Source of the DNA: Mytilus galloprovincialis | Lineage: Eukaryota; Mollusca; Bivalvia; Mytilida; Mytilidae | Assembly: GCF_965363235.1 (NCBI RefSeq) | Contig: NC_134848.1 | Location: forward strand, 66,220,681-66,284,680 | DNA: 64,000 bases | Direction: 5' to 3' | Part shown: positions 11,601 to 22,100 of the stretch, one piece after another | Numbering within the stretch: position 1 is the first letter of the stretch | How the letters are laid out: each line of letters begins with the position of its first letter | The notes under the pieces: model-generated | The model's input: only the letters and a program-made list of their open reading frames with translations | Database searches by the model: none | Told to the model about the DNA's origin: nothing | Position numbers and translations under genes: made by a program

Positions 11601-14600
11601 AACATAATGCCCATAAATATGGCAGCCAAATTTATTGTTGAAAGGGAAAATAGTGATTTGGCAAAAATGAAAGTAAGGTAGAGATTAGAGGAAGGCAGGA
11701 CCTTTTTGGGGGCGTCGGGATCGGGTGTTTTTTAAGCTCCTGATTTTGGGATTGATCCTTACGTGATCCGGGAATATATTTTTCGATTTCGGGATTTCGG
11801 GATACAAGATTCTTTAAATTCTGCATCTCGGGATTTCATGGTTTTAAGCCCAGGATTTCGGGATCAGGACCCCTCCGACAACCCCTCAAATTAGCCTTAG
11901 TCGGTCTTGGTCATTTATACAAGATTCATATCCTACCATTGGCATGTTAATAAGGCTTCCAAAAGAAAAAGCACTGATGGATTGTCCTAGAAGGATATTT
12001 TATTAGACTAATAATGGTTTATATATAAACAGTTACATTTATTTCATGTATGAAACGGTGCAATTTTTTAATTTGATTTCACTTTTACCAAAAGAAGCAT
12101 TATAGCAAAGGAGAAGTATAATTGTGGTCTGAGGCAGAAACACGAAAAAATTGAATTTAACAGAAAGGAAACAAATATCAGACTTTAGAAAAAGGGAGAG
12201 AGCTTTTCATACCTTTTATGAAATTCTCCATACATAATATCTTTGACAAAAAAATCATCCTACAATAGTTCACAAGATGTATATGCCCGCGATTTCGCGG
12301 GTGTGTTCTAGTTTTGTTGAAGCGTAAATCACTTGACACATGCTTGATATAATATGGTTAAACCCTTTCCACTCAGATATCAAAAATTCAAAATGTTTAA
12401 TTGCTGCTTTTAAGCACGCGTCATTAAAGAGTACAGACCACAAATATGTCTAAAAAAAAGTGTTGCTTATTTGGTGCTGGTCTTTAAAATTAAGTACCTT
12501 TCTAAAACAAAAGTTGTCTCTATTTCTTCTTTAACATTTGGTATAAGAACAACCGTTTTGTCAGTCCTTAAGCCAGGAACATGATATTTTCTTCTTTACT
12601 TTACATGTTTGTTTCTTTTGCTTAACTTTCTTTTGTTTGATTGATTAATAAAGGCAACAGTAGTATACTGCTGTTCAAAACTCGTAAATCGATGGAGAAA
12701 AAAATCCGAGTAAATATAAATGGAGAACAGCGACACAACATTAAAATGTAACACACACAGAAACAAACAAAGCATTAGACAAAATCCGATGATTTTAAAA
12801 CATTTTAAACGATTAAGGTGCAAGTTTCAGATCCTTTGTAATGTCTGAAAAATGGAGAAATATTTGATTTATAATATTTTAAATCACACTGAAAGTGCGT
12901 CCTACAATTACAGTGATTATTAAGGAATTTCATTAAAATATCCCCCTCCCCCCCCAAAAATGGAAAACATATTCTGCTTGTGCAGTTTGCAACAAACACA
13001 CGCGTACAAAGTAAAACATCGAATTACTCTTGAAATCTTAAAGCTTACGTACAAATTGAATTATTTCTTTTTATAGTGTTAAAAAATTATACAGATATTT
13101 TCAATGAAAACATTGGAAAACTTCAAGTGGATGTCAGTGACTTAACAAAAATGCATGAAAATCAGGTGAAAATACAGAGAGATATACAGAAACTGATAGA
13201 GACTAACAATAGAAATACCAGAATGAAGTTAAGAAAACTTGACACAAAAGATATTTTGGTCCAAAAACAAATTGATGAAATAGTTCGGACACAAAAGACC
13301 TTTCAGCAGAAGCTGTCCGATTTTTTAATGGCAGGTATGAAGAGAATCTTAGAAAACTTTTAAAATTACTATATTTAAAATTTCTTCCTTTGCATTATAA
13401 AATGATTCCCACTGTTGTTAAGTCGGAATATATTTTTGCTATGTTCGAGTTTTACAGTAGAGTTTAGTTGCCAACGATCTCATGTAGAACTTTCATAACT
13501 TTCAGAAACTTGTGATATTAACTGTAGAATGTATGAGAAGAAAGTATGTTGCAACTGATCCTTCCGTGTCTTTTAAAGTTATTTTAACAGTGCAAGATTT
13601 AAGATGCGAGAATATTTAAAACACTTGTTATGTTAAGCAAGTCACATGATAACGAATTGGACTTATTTCACGAACCACTTTAAATTGACATTTTTTTACC
13701 TGTCTTTATATTATATTTACTTTAATTTCAACATTGTCTACTGCGTTGTGTCTTTAAACGAAAAATGAGAAAAGTATACAGAACTCCGAGGAAAATTGAA
13801 AGCGGAATGTCCCTAATCAAACGGCAAAATCAAAAGCTCAATCACATCAAACGAATGGATAACAACTGTCATATTCCTCAGTTGGTACAGCCATTCTCAT
13901 ATGGTATGAAGAAAATAGTGGATTGAACCTGGTTTTAATACTAGCTAAACCTCTAATTTGTATGAGATGAGAGTCGCATCAAACTCCATTATATTGACAA
14001 CGATGCGTGAACAAAACAAACAAAAAAGAGTCGATTTTATGATACAGAGTTGAGATAGGAAACGGGGGTTGTGCCGTGAGAGAGACAAAACCCGACCAAA
14101 GAGCAGAAGAGGCAGAGACTTAATCCTCTCAATATACATCTTGTCAATGTGGAATAACCAAATACACAACAACACGCACAATAAAACTCTGTTTTAAGGA
14201 AGTCCCAGTCCGATGTTTGAATAGGTATCAGACAACACTAAGCAAAATGACAACGATCAACATCAGTTAATAACGGTTACAAACATGCCAGCTCCAGACC
14301 TCAATGACACTGACCGAAAGAATACGTCTTCATCATAGAAAAATCAAGCACAATCCCTTTCGTTAGGAGTTAATAATACCATCAAACATTATACGAGAAG
14401 AACTAGTATATATTTGTTTAGGGGCAAGCTGAAGGACGCCTCCGGGTGCGGGAATTTCTCGCTACATTGAAGACCTGTTGGTGACCTTCTGCTGTTGTTT
14501 ATTTCTATGGTCGGGTTGTTGTCTCTTTGGCACATTCCCCATTTCCATTCTCAATTTTGAGTATTCCAGCATACCTGTAAATTTTCACACTTGTTGTTCT

Positions 14601-16287
14601 CAACTTTTTTATAGTATTACTGGTTAAAGTTAAAAGAGACAGAAGATACAATAAGGTACCAGTAAAAAATCGCATAAAACTAACAACACCATTAAAAAGA
14701 ACGAAATACGATGATATTGTGCTTATTAGTTAATTGTTTTCTTTATTTCTTGGTCTTTGTATTATGTATTCGGGTTTTGTTTTCTGTAATTAGTTAAGAC
14801 TTCAGTTTTATCATGTATATCTTTTATATTCATTTGATAAAATTTACTGTTTGCATTAGCATAAATTGTTCTAAATAATAGGGATATTCTTATCACAAGT
14901 AGAAAACCCTAGCCGCGTTTGGCACAACCTTTTTCAACTTTTGATCCTCAGTGCTGTACAACTTTGTACTTTTTTTGACTTTCGAACTTTTATATCTGGG
15001 CGTCACTGGTAAGTCTTGCGTGGACGAGGCGCGTTTTTGGCGTATTGAATTTTAAACCTGATGCCTGTTGTTATCTAATATTCATGTGTTTCTTTGCATA
15101 ATACGTTCTCCTATTTTTTTGTATTGTTGTCCTCTTATATTATGTTGTCATTTTAATGTTATATTTAAATAAAGGCAACAGTAGTATACCGCTGTTCAAA
15201 ACTCATAAATCCATGGACAAAAAACAAAATCGGGATAACAAACTAAAACCGAGGGAAACGCATTAAATATAAGAGGAGAACAACGACATAACACTAAAAT
15301 GTAACACATATAGACAAAATCCCACGAGAATAACAAATATAACATATATATATAACATCAAAACCAAATACATGAATTTGGGATAGACAAGTACCGTGAC
15401 ACGTCTTATCGCAATGTGAATTTACACTCAAAAATAAGAGAAAACAAACGACACAACGTTATAATGTAATACACACAGAAACGAACTATAATATAACAAT
15501 GACCATATTCCTGACTTGGTACAGGGCATTTTTAAAGGAAAAAATGGTGGGTTGAACCTGGTTTTGTGGCATGCCAAACCTCGCACTTTTATTACATTGC
15601 CATTAAAGTGCGAGGTTTGGCAGGCCACAAAACCAGGTTCAACCCACAATTTTCTTCTTTAAAAATGTCCTGTACAATGTCAGGTAAATGGCCATTGTTA
15701 TATCATAGTTCGTTTCTGAGTGTGTAACATTTTTACGTTGTGTTTCCGTTGTGTCGTTTTTTTCTTTTATATTTTAGTATGAATTCACATTACTATAAGA
15801 CGTGTCATGGTACTTTTCTATCCCAAATTAATGTATTTGGTTTTGATGTTATATTTGTTATTCTCATCGAATTTTGTCTAATGCTTAGTCCGTTTCTGTG
15901 TGTGTTACATTTTAATGTTGTGTCGTTGTTCTCCTCTTATTTTTAATGTGTTTCCCTTAGTTTTGGTTTCTTACCCCGATTTTGTTTTTTGTCTATAGAT
16001 TTACGAGTTTTGAACAACGGTATACTGCTGTTGCCTTTATTTGGACCCTAAATCAAATAAATAAATTCCATTTATAAAACATTGTCCTTTTACTAAATGA
16101 AAAACACATTGTTTTTCAACTGTTAAATAAAATTGCACAAAAAGTCATAGTTTACAAATTGTTTATTTCAGGATCCAATGAACAAATAAATACCCAGAAA
16201 ACAAACCACAGTCAATGGATCTCCTACTCGTCAGGAATACACACATTGTTATTTTCTATGATTCTGTTTATTATCCTTTGCATGTAG
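8663..16287 (+). CDS. Type II membrane coiled-coil protein with C-terminal GPI-like signal, gene 1
   Basis: Coding exons by eye: 8663-8666, 9797-10087, 10344-10460, 13077-13334, 16172-16287, giving 261 residues. All junctions are GT/AG and all introns phase 1. Exon 1 contributes only ATGG; the start is inferred from conservation of CCAGAGATGG before the donor in gene 2 (a later start, 9841, is the alternative). Residues 1-64 form an acidic cytosolic tail ending in a Cys/basic cluster (CCSCIKKQRWNC, possible palmitoylation). Residues 65-88 are a hydrophobic helix with positive charges on the N-side, so N-in. Residues 100-220 are charged and heptad-like, contain no Cys, and carry NNS and NYT sequons. 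Residues 224-261 hold NHS, then a small-residue site (SSG, 243-245), then 13 hydrophobic residues to the end, as in GPI signals. No family match is recognised. The topology equals that of tetherin/BST2; function is unknown. Confidence 0.7.
10667..12312 (+). mobile_element. Non-autonomous Helitron in intron 3 of gene 1
   Basis: The left end begins TCTATACTATTAAACGAGAA after an A. The right end has a hairpin, CCCGCG-ATTT-CGCGGG (12286-12301), then a short spacer and terminal CTAGT (12308-12312), followed by T. These are the TC...hairpin...CTRRT ends and A/T target of Helitrons. No Rep/helicase frame is present. Inside are a ~280-bp direct duplication (10912-11490) and an AT/GGGATTTCGGGAT-rich part (11700-11880). 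Gene 2 intron 3 has AAGCGTAAATCACTTGA (about 24525), which in gene 1 resumes just after the element (12320). Gene 2 therefore gives an approximate empty site. Confidence 0.8.
10912..11490. repeat. Direct ~280-bp duplication inside the Helitron
   Basis: Two tandem copies start with ACAACCAATCGTATGATAGA (about 10912 and 11195) and run through the same ATTATTTTTCGCGTTTATC and CTGTTTTCTTTGAAATGTTT blocks. The second copy carries a small extra piece around 11391-11425. The duplication lies wholly within the Helitron. Confidence 0.7.
12640..12835. repeat. Relic of the AATAAAGGCAACAG fold-back family
   Basis: The sequence from TTAATAAAGGCAACAGTAGT onward matches one arm of the complete fold-back element at 15172-16049, including CTGCTGTTCAAAACTC and ACACACAGAAACAAAC. 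It is a single truncated arm in intron 3 of gene 1. Other relics of the same family lie at about 18780-18900 and 22290-22425. Confidence 0.65.
13757..14565. repeat. Nested mussel-type repeats in intron 4 of gene 1
   Basis: 13790-14010 carries an element with CCTAATCAAACGGCAAAATC, CTGTCATATTCCT...TTGGTACAG and GTGGATTGAACCTGGTTTTA. Related copies lie at about 23235-23480, 51090-51310, 54165-54420 and 55655-55905. 14400-14560 carries, in reverse, an element ending TGTCTCTTTGGCACATTCCC...CCATTTCCATTCTCAATTTT; further pieces lie at about 20440-20625, 36727-36775 and 47485-47535. No coding capacity is seen. Confidence 0.65.
14885..15060 (+). repeat. Element with GACGAGGCGCGTTTTTGGCGTA core, partial
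   Basis: Contains TATTCTTATCACAAGTAGAAAACCCTAGCC-type sequence, a TGGCACAAC...TTTTTCAACTTTTGATCCTCA section and GGGCGTCACTGGTAAGTCTTG, then GGCGTATTGAATTTTAAACC. It is a divergent copy of the family best preserved at 21405-21775 and 56460-56865. Confidence 0.6.
15172..16049. repeat. Complete ~880-bp fold-back element
   Basis: The ends are inverted: AAATAAAGGCAACAGTAGTA at the left and TACTGCTGTTGCCTTTATTT at the right. The arms stay complementary through TTCAAAACTC, AAAATGTAACACA, GAAACGAACTATAATATAAC and the inner AAACCTCGCACTTT...AAAGTGCGAGGTTT, meeting near 15597. Each arm is thus about 420 bases with almost no loop. There is no protein frame. It lies in intron 4 of gene 1; gene 2 lacks it at the equivalent place. 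Confidence 0.8.
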
Positions 16288-16336
16288 GCGAAAAATATGA
16301 TATCTATTTTTGTATCTTCATTAATGAAATGACTGC

Positions 16337-16342
16337 AATAAA
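16337..16342 (+). terminator. Polyadenylation signal of gene 1
   Basis: AATAAA lies 50 bases after the gene 1 stop codon. The corresponding place in gene 2 (about 33875) has ACTGCAAAAAAAAGTGCAATG, so the hexamer is lost or changed there, and gene 2 must use another site, perhaps AATAAA near 33600. Confidence 0.5.
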
Positions 16343-17374
16343 AAAGTGTAATGTTAAACTGTGATCAATTATAACCAACAACTTCTCAAACAAATCAATT
16401 TATTAGAATATTGTGGAGAAAGTGAATTAAAACATATATTCTCATAAAGACTTCAAATTTGAGTTATGTGCCAATAGAATAAAAAATTATACAACACAAA
16501 TGAAGACATAAATTGTATTAAAAGATTTATGCTTCGTTGTTCCATATTTTTAAGACTCTTCTGCAGGAACAATTGTTATGAGCGTCACTGAGGAGACTTA
16601 TTTAGACGAAACGCGCGTCAGCCTTATCAAATCATAATCCTGGAACCTTTGATGATTAACGTAACCGATCTCGTTAAGGCCTTTTTCATACATTCAAGGG
16701 AAATTGAAATTGGACCATAATACTTGATAAAATTGTTGATTTTTACCCTTTCTTGAAATTGCTCAATTTATAAAAAAAATATTTTCATTATCATCAAGTC
16801 ACTTTCACCGCATTTTTTTTTAAAGAATATAAAAAAATCATTAAAGTCATAAGAAACGAGTGACCGGTGAAAAATTATGTTCTTCCAATTCTTGAACCAA
16901 TGCATACAAACATCATAAACTTAGTATTCTGTTCAAGAATTTTTTATTTTTTTGGCATAAATTTCGTATAATCGTCAATTTTTGTTTCAATCGATCAGTG
17001 TTGTTGTGAAAATATGGCAGGTAATTAAAGTTCGTGTTTTGAAGGCGAAGTTTAACGATTGTCACCTGTTGGTCAACAATCAACAAAAAATCAACAAAAA
17101 AGCATAGAAATTGAGCACGTGTTTAACATGTAAATTCAGATAATAGTTTATTTTAAGGACATCCATGCGTATTGCGATCACCGGATTTTTTGCGAGATGG
17201 GTCACACTGAGGTCACTTTGCATACGGAAAATATGTTGGGGAAATTTCTTCCTGGAAGGAAGCAATTAAAATAAAGTAAACTTCTTCTAAATATGAATAA
17301 ATTAAAGATTTTTCTTCAGAAAAAAGTATATGTACATAAGTTTTACAATGTAAACTATCCATTGAGTTATAAAA

Positions 17375-18632
17375 CTAGAGGCTCTCAAGAGCCTGTGTCG
17401 CTCACTTGTTACTGTATTTACTGATGTTGGCCATCTTGGTTGGTAGGCGGGGTCATTAGACACTTTTTTAAAATAGATACCCTAGTAATTATTGTGGCCA
17501 AGTTTGGTTAAATTTGGCCCATAGTTTTAGAAAAGAAGATTTTTGTACAAGTTACGAAAATGACGAAAAGTTGTTCAATATTGACTATAAAGGACAATAA
17601 CTCCTTAAAGGGTTCTCTGACAATTTTGGTCATGTTTGACTTATTTGTAGATCTTACTTTGCTGAACATTATTGCTGTTTATAGTTTATCTCTATATATA
17701 ATAGTATTTAAGATAATAACCAAAAACTGCAAAATTTCCTTAAAATTATCAATTTTAGAGCAGCAACCCGACAATGGGTTGTAGGATTCATCTGAAAATT
17801 TGCGAGGAGATAGATCTTATTCTGATGAACATTTAAATTTTGAAAGATTTGCCCTAAATGTCTTAGTTTCAAAGATATAAAGCAAAAACTGCATTTTACC
17901 ACTATGTTCTAATTTTAGCCATGTCGGCCATTTTGTTTGGTAGGTGGGGTCATCGGACACATTTTTTAAACTATATACCACAATTATGATTGTGGCCAAG
18001 TAAGTTTAAATTTGGCCCAGTAGTTTCAGAGGAGAAGATTTTTGTACAAGTTACAAAAAATGACGAAAAAGTTGTTAAAATTGACTATAAAGGGCAATAA
18101 CTCCTTAAGAGGTTGACTGACAATTTTGGTCATTAGACTTATTTGTAGGTCTTATTTTGCTGAACATTATTGCTGTTTACAGTTTATCTCTATCTATAAT
18201 AGTCTTCAAGATAATAACCAAAAACTGCAAAATTTCCTTAAAATTACCAATTCAGGGGCAGCAACCCAACAACAGGTTATCCGATTCGTCTGAAAATTTC
18301 AGGGCAAATAGATCTTGACCTGATCAACAATTTTACTCTGTCAGATTTGCTCTAAATGCCTCGGTTTTAAAGATATAAGCCAAAATATACATTTTACCCC
18401 TGTGTTCTTTTTTTAGCCATGGCGGCCATCTTGATTTGATGGCCAGGTCATCGGACACATTTTTTAAACTAGATACTCCAAAGATGATTGTGGCCAAGTT
18501 TTGTTAAATTTGGCCCAGTAGTTTCAGAGAAGAAGATTTTTGTAAAAGTTTACGAACGGCGGACGCCGGACGACGGACGACGGACGCCAAGTGATGAGAA
18601 AAGCTCACTTGACCTTTCAGGTCAGGAGAGCT
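17375..18632. repeat. Intergenic repeat with internal ~500-bp tandem units
   Basis: Begins CTAGAGGCTCTCAAGAGCCT (a short hairpin) and ends GGACGCCAAGTGATGAGAAA...AGCTCACTTGACC...GGAGAGCTAAAAA. The body is two full copies and one partial copy of a ~500-bp unit (about 17420-17915, 17920-18410, 18415-18560), each with GGCCAAGTTTGGTTAAATTTGGCCCA-type sequence and GGACAATAACTCCTTAA. I know similar repeats from bivalve genomes. No coding potential is convincing; frames here are repeat shadows. Confidence 0.75.
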
Positions 18633-18779
18633 AAAAAACACATGCATTATATTTTTTAATTTGAGGTTTCTTATGACTTTAAAAAAGAAGAGGTTTTTTG
18701 TCGAGTTTTATGTTGCTCAGTCTATATGTAATGATGCATCAATATTGTGTGTTTTAAGTACAGATTTGTTTGAGTGATT

Positions 18780-18905
18780 TAACCAACCAGTTTGTCGTAA
18801 AATGTCCGGTGTCCCTCGGTTAAAGTTTGTAACCCCGATTTGTTTTCTCTTATTCGATTTATGATTTTTGAACAACGGTATACGACTGTTGCATTTAATT
18901 AACTA
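18780..18905. repeat. Fold-back family arm relic
   Basis: Contains GTAACCCCGATTTGTTTTCT and TTTTGAACAACGGTATACGACTGTTGC, the right arm of the fold-back element whole at 15172-16049. It is truncated on its left. Confidence 0.6.
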
Positions 18906-19148
18906 TCATCATTTAAGACATTCATAATATGAAAGTAGTTGTAATACTTCCCTATTTATATAAATCATATCATGGTCCATCTATGTTGCTCTATTTAATA
19001 AAACCCATGTAAGGAAGGAAATTGATGTTATTTTCATGTTTCTTCAGTATCTTTTATTTGGAAAGCATCTTTCTAAAATGAAGTATAATTTAAGTACTGA
19101 CTGAAAATTTAATCGGGAAAATATATCATCAAATTCATAAGGCCAGAG

Positions 19149-22100
19149 ATGGGTATGGTATTTGATTTATTTATTCATTTTCGGTGTTAAATCTTTATTA
19201 TAAAGATAAAACACAAAATCACACAGTATAACCGAAATTAAACATTTTGTTTGAAAACTGACGGATTCTATAATAAGATTGAACATTTTCATTTTCTTTT
19301 TAGTTATATTTATCGTTTATAAACATATTGTTAATTGTTTCAGTGTACTAAACATTATTGAAATTACTCGACATAGTTAAGAAATTTATATTAACCCATA
19401 ATTTGTACTGATATTTGTCATTATTTAAACGAATTTGTATTTTTATTTTCCTCTGAAAATCCATAATGACTTAAAAATATGACATTTCTGGCGTACAAAA
19501 ATATAAGCTTTTTAAAATTTGTTTTAACAAGAAGAAAATCCATATATTTTTGTGCAGTTTTTAAGACTGAAGTTGATGCATTTATGGTATTTGATTGACA
19601 TTTGAAAATTATGAACATGATGAAAATGATGCCTCAATGTTTGATCGTGAATACGCCGGAATAGAATGTATTCTATGTCTACGTACCATTTTAAACAAAT
19701 CAGCAATAAACAGGAAGGGTTATCAATATTTGGTGGGTCTTGTGTTGCTTAGTCTTTTATTTTCTATGTTGTGTCTTCTGTACTATTATTGTGGGTTTGT
19801 CTTTTGATTATAGCCATGGCGTTGTCAGTTTATATTCAATCTATGAGTTTGACTGTCCCTCTGGTATCTTTCGTCCCTCTTTTATCAAAGATACAGGCTT
19901 ATAATGTGATACGCCAAACGCGCGTTTAGTCAACTGTAATACCGGTGTCGCACATTGGCCTATAAATTGACATGGAACAGACGTAAAGAGAAATTTACTT
20001 ATTCTGAATATGCTAGTTGCACGCAAGAGGAACGCAAAGCAATTGTTAGACACACATTTCATAAGTTTATAATTCGTCGAAATGTGAAAATATGCGCTTG
20101 GTAAACACTTTTCCCCCCAGCAATGTTTTTGAAGCATACACATTTTCATATAGCTTTAGCGTTGTTGAAGTGTATACCTGTTCGCTACCCGCGAAAACGG
20201 TACAGGTAAGTATGAGACACGTTTAGAGCACGTCAAGATCGTTTAACTTTTACTTAGACTCTAACTTGAACGCATGCCGAGTGTGTTTGTAACATACGCC
20301 TGCACGTGAACGGATGAAACGCACATATGGCGTACCAAAAACGTATTCTGACATTCAACAAAACTTGCTCTGACATTTATAAAGTGACATATGTCCGTGA
20401 ATTTACAAGACCATATGTATCCAGAAGTACTACAAACAACAAAATTGAGAATGAAAATGAGAAATATATGAATGAAACAATAACCCTACCAAAGAGCCGA
20501 TAACAGGCGAAGGCCACCTATTGGTCTTTAATGTAGCAGAAACATCCCTCAAACGGAGGTCGACCTCAGCTGGCCCCTGATTAAAAATATATACTAGTTC
20601 AGTGAAACACCTCAGAATTACATGTTTCAGACACGCTATATCACGGATAACCGTTCCAGGTACGACCGGGACGCGTCTCAAATATGTTCAATTTATTCAA
20701 AGGAGGTTTTTCTTTCGTAGAGTGCATAACAATTACGTTAGACAAGCGACCAACATACGCACGCATATGTTACTTACACGCCCGATAAACGCGTATGTAC
20801 GCTGCTTGTACGCCCTAATACACACGCTCTTAGCTCGTTGTGCACACGATACAGATATGATTGACAAGTTGAATGTGTCTAAATTACTAGCGTATTGGCA
20901 GCGTATTTGGATTTTAAGCACGCCAGGCGTACGTCAGTGCTACGCGCTGGTTTATGACGCCGATAAAAGACTCTCAGATTAGAATTGTTAGTACAAAAGT
21001 GAAGAGCATTGAGGACCCAAAATGTTGTGCCAAATAAAATGTACGGTTAAAGGAATCTATGTCTGGCATTGTAGCAATGCATTTGGCAAGGTGAATTACA
21101 ACGTGTATTGGTCGAATATTTTGTAACTATCATCTTACCTGTACTTGGTTGCTGAAAAAAAAGAAAAAAACAATGAAGTCCTATTGTATTTTTACAAAAT
21201 TTTGTAATGCAAATTTAAAATTCGGTCAATTCAAGAAAATTAAATTTAATTAACTTATATTTAAGTCTGGTGTCATGATAATTCGTTTTATATTTTGGGG
21301 TTCATTACAATAAAACGAAATTGAGTACATGTCTTGCAAATTGTATTATATCACATGAATAACGTTTTGAGGCGTACTAAATTACAATCCTGGTACCTTT
21401 GATAACTATTTACACCACTGGGTCGATGCCACTGCTGGTGGACATTTCGTCCCCGAGGGTATCACCAGCCCAGTAGTCAGCACTTCGGTGTTGACATGAA
21501 TATCAATTATATGGTCATTTTTATAAATTTCCTGTTACAAAACTTTGAATTTTTCGTAAAACTGAGGATTTTCTTATCCCAGGAATAGATAACCCTAGCA
21601 ATATTTGGCACAATATTTTGGAAATGTGGGTCCTCAAAGCTCTTCAACTTTGTACTTGTTTGGTTTTATATCTTTTTTATCTGAGCGTCACTGATGAGTC
21701 TTATGTAGACGAAACGCGCGTCTGGCGTACTAAATTATAATCCTGGTACCTTTGATAACTATTTGACAGCTTACTAGTTCTTAAAACTGCAACAATTGAA
21801 AACCTTTTTTTTTCGAGAATTTCTAAATTTGAAAATATTGAATTTGATTAAAATTCAACGAAGTAACTCCTTTATTTGGCCTTTTAAACTATTTTTGATT
21901 CGGACATCTCTGGTGAGTCTTTTGTAGACGGAACGCGCGTCTGGCGTAAATACACAATTGAATCCTGTTATATATGATGATTTTATTTACTTCCTGACAT
22001 TATCGTTTGCGATCAGGTTTTGAAAAAAAAAATAATGATAAATGGCGATTGTATGGCTTAAAAACGCGCCACAGGTTCCTAAGTACAGTGAATGTTGTTT

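Noticed and set aside
20602-20982. 126-residue frame read as a gene
   Set aside because: It lies in the ACGC/GCGTA motif block, has no domain or splice context, and the opposite strand is open too, as expected for CpG-rich repeat sequence in AT-rich surroundings.
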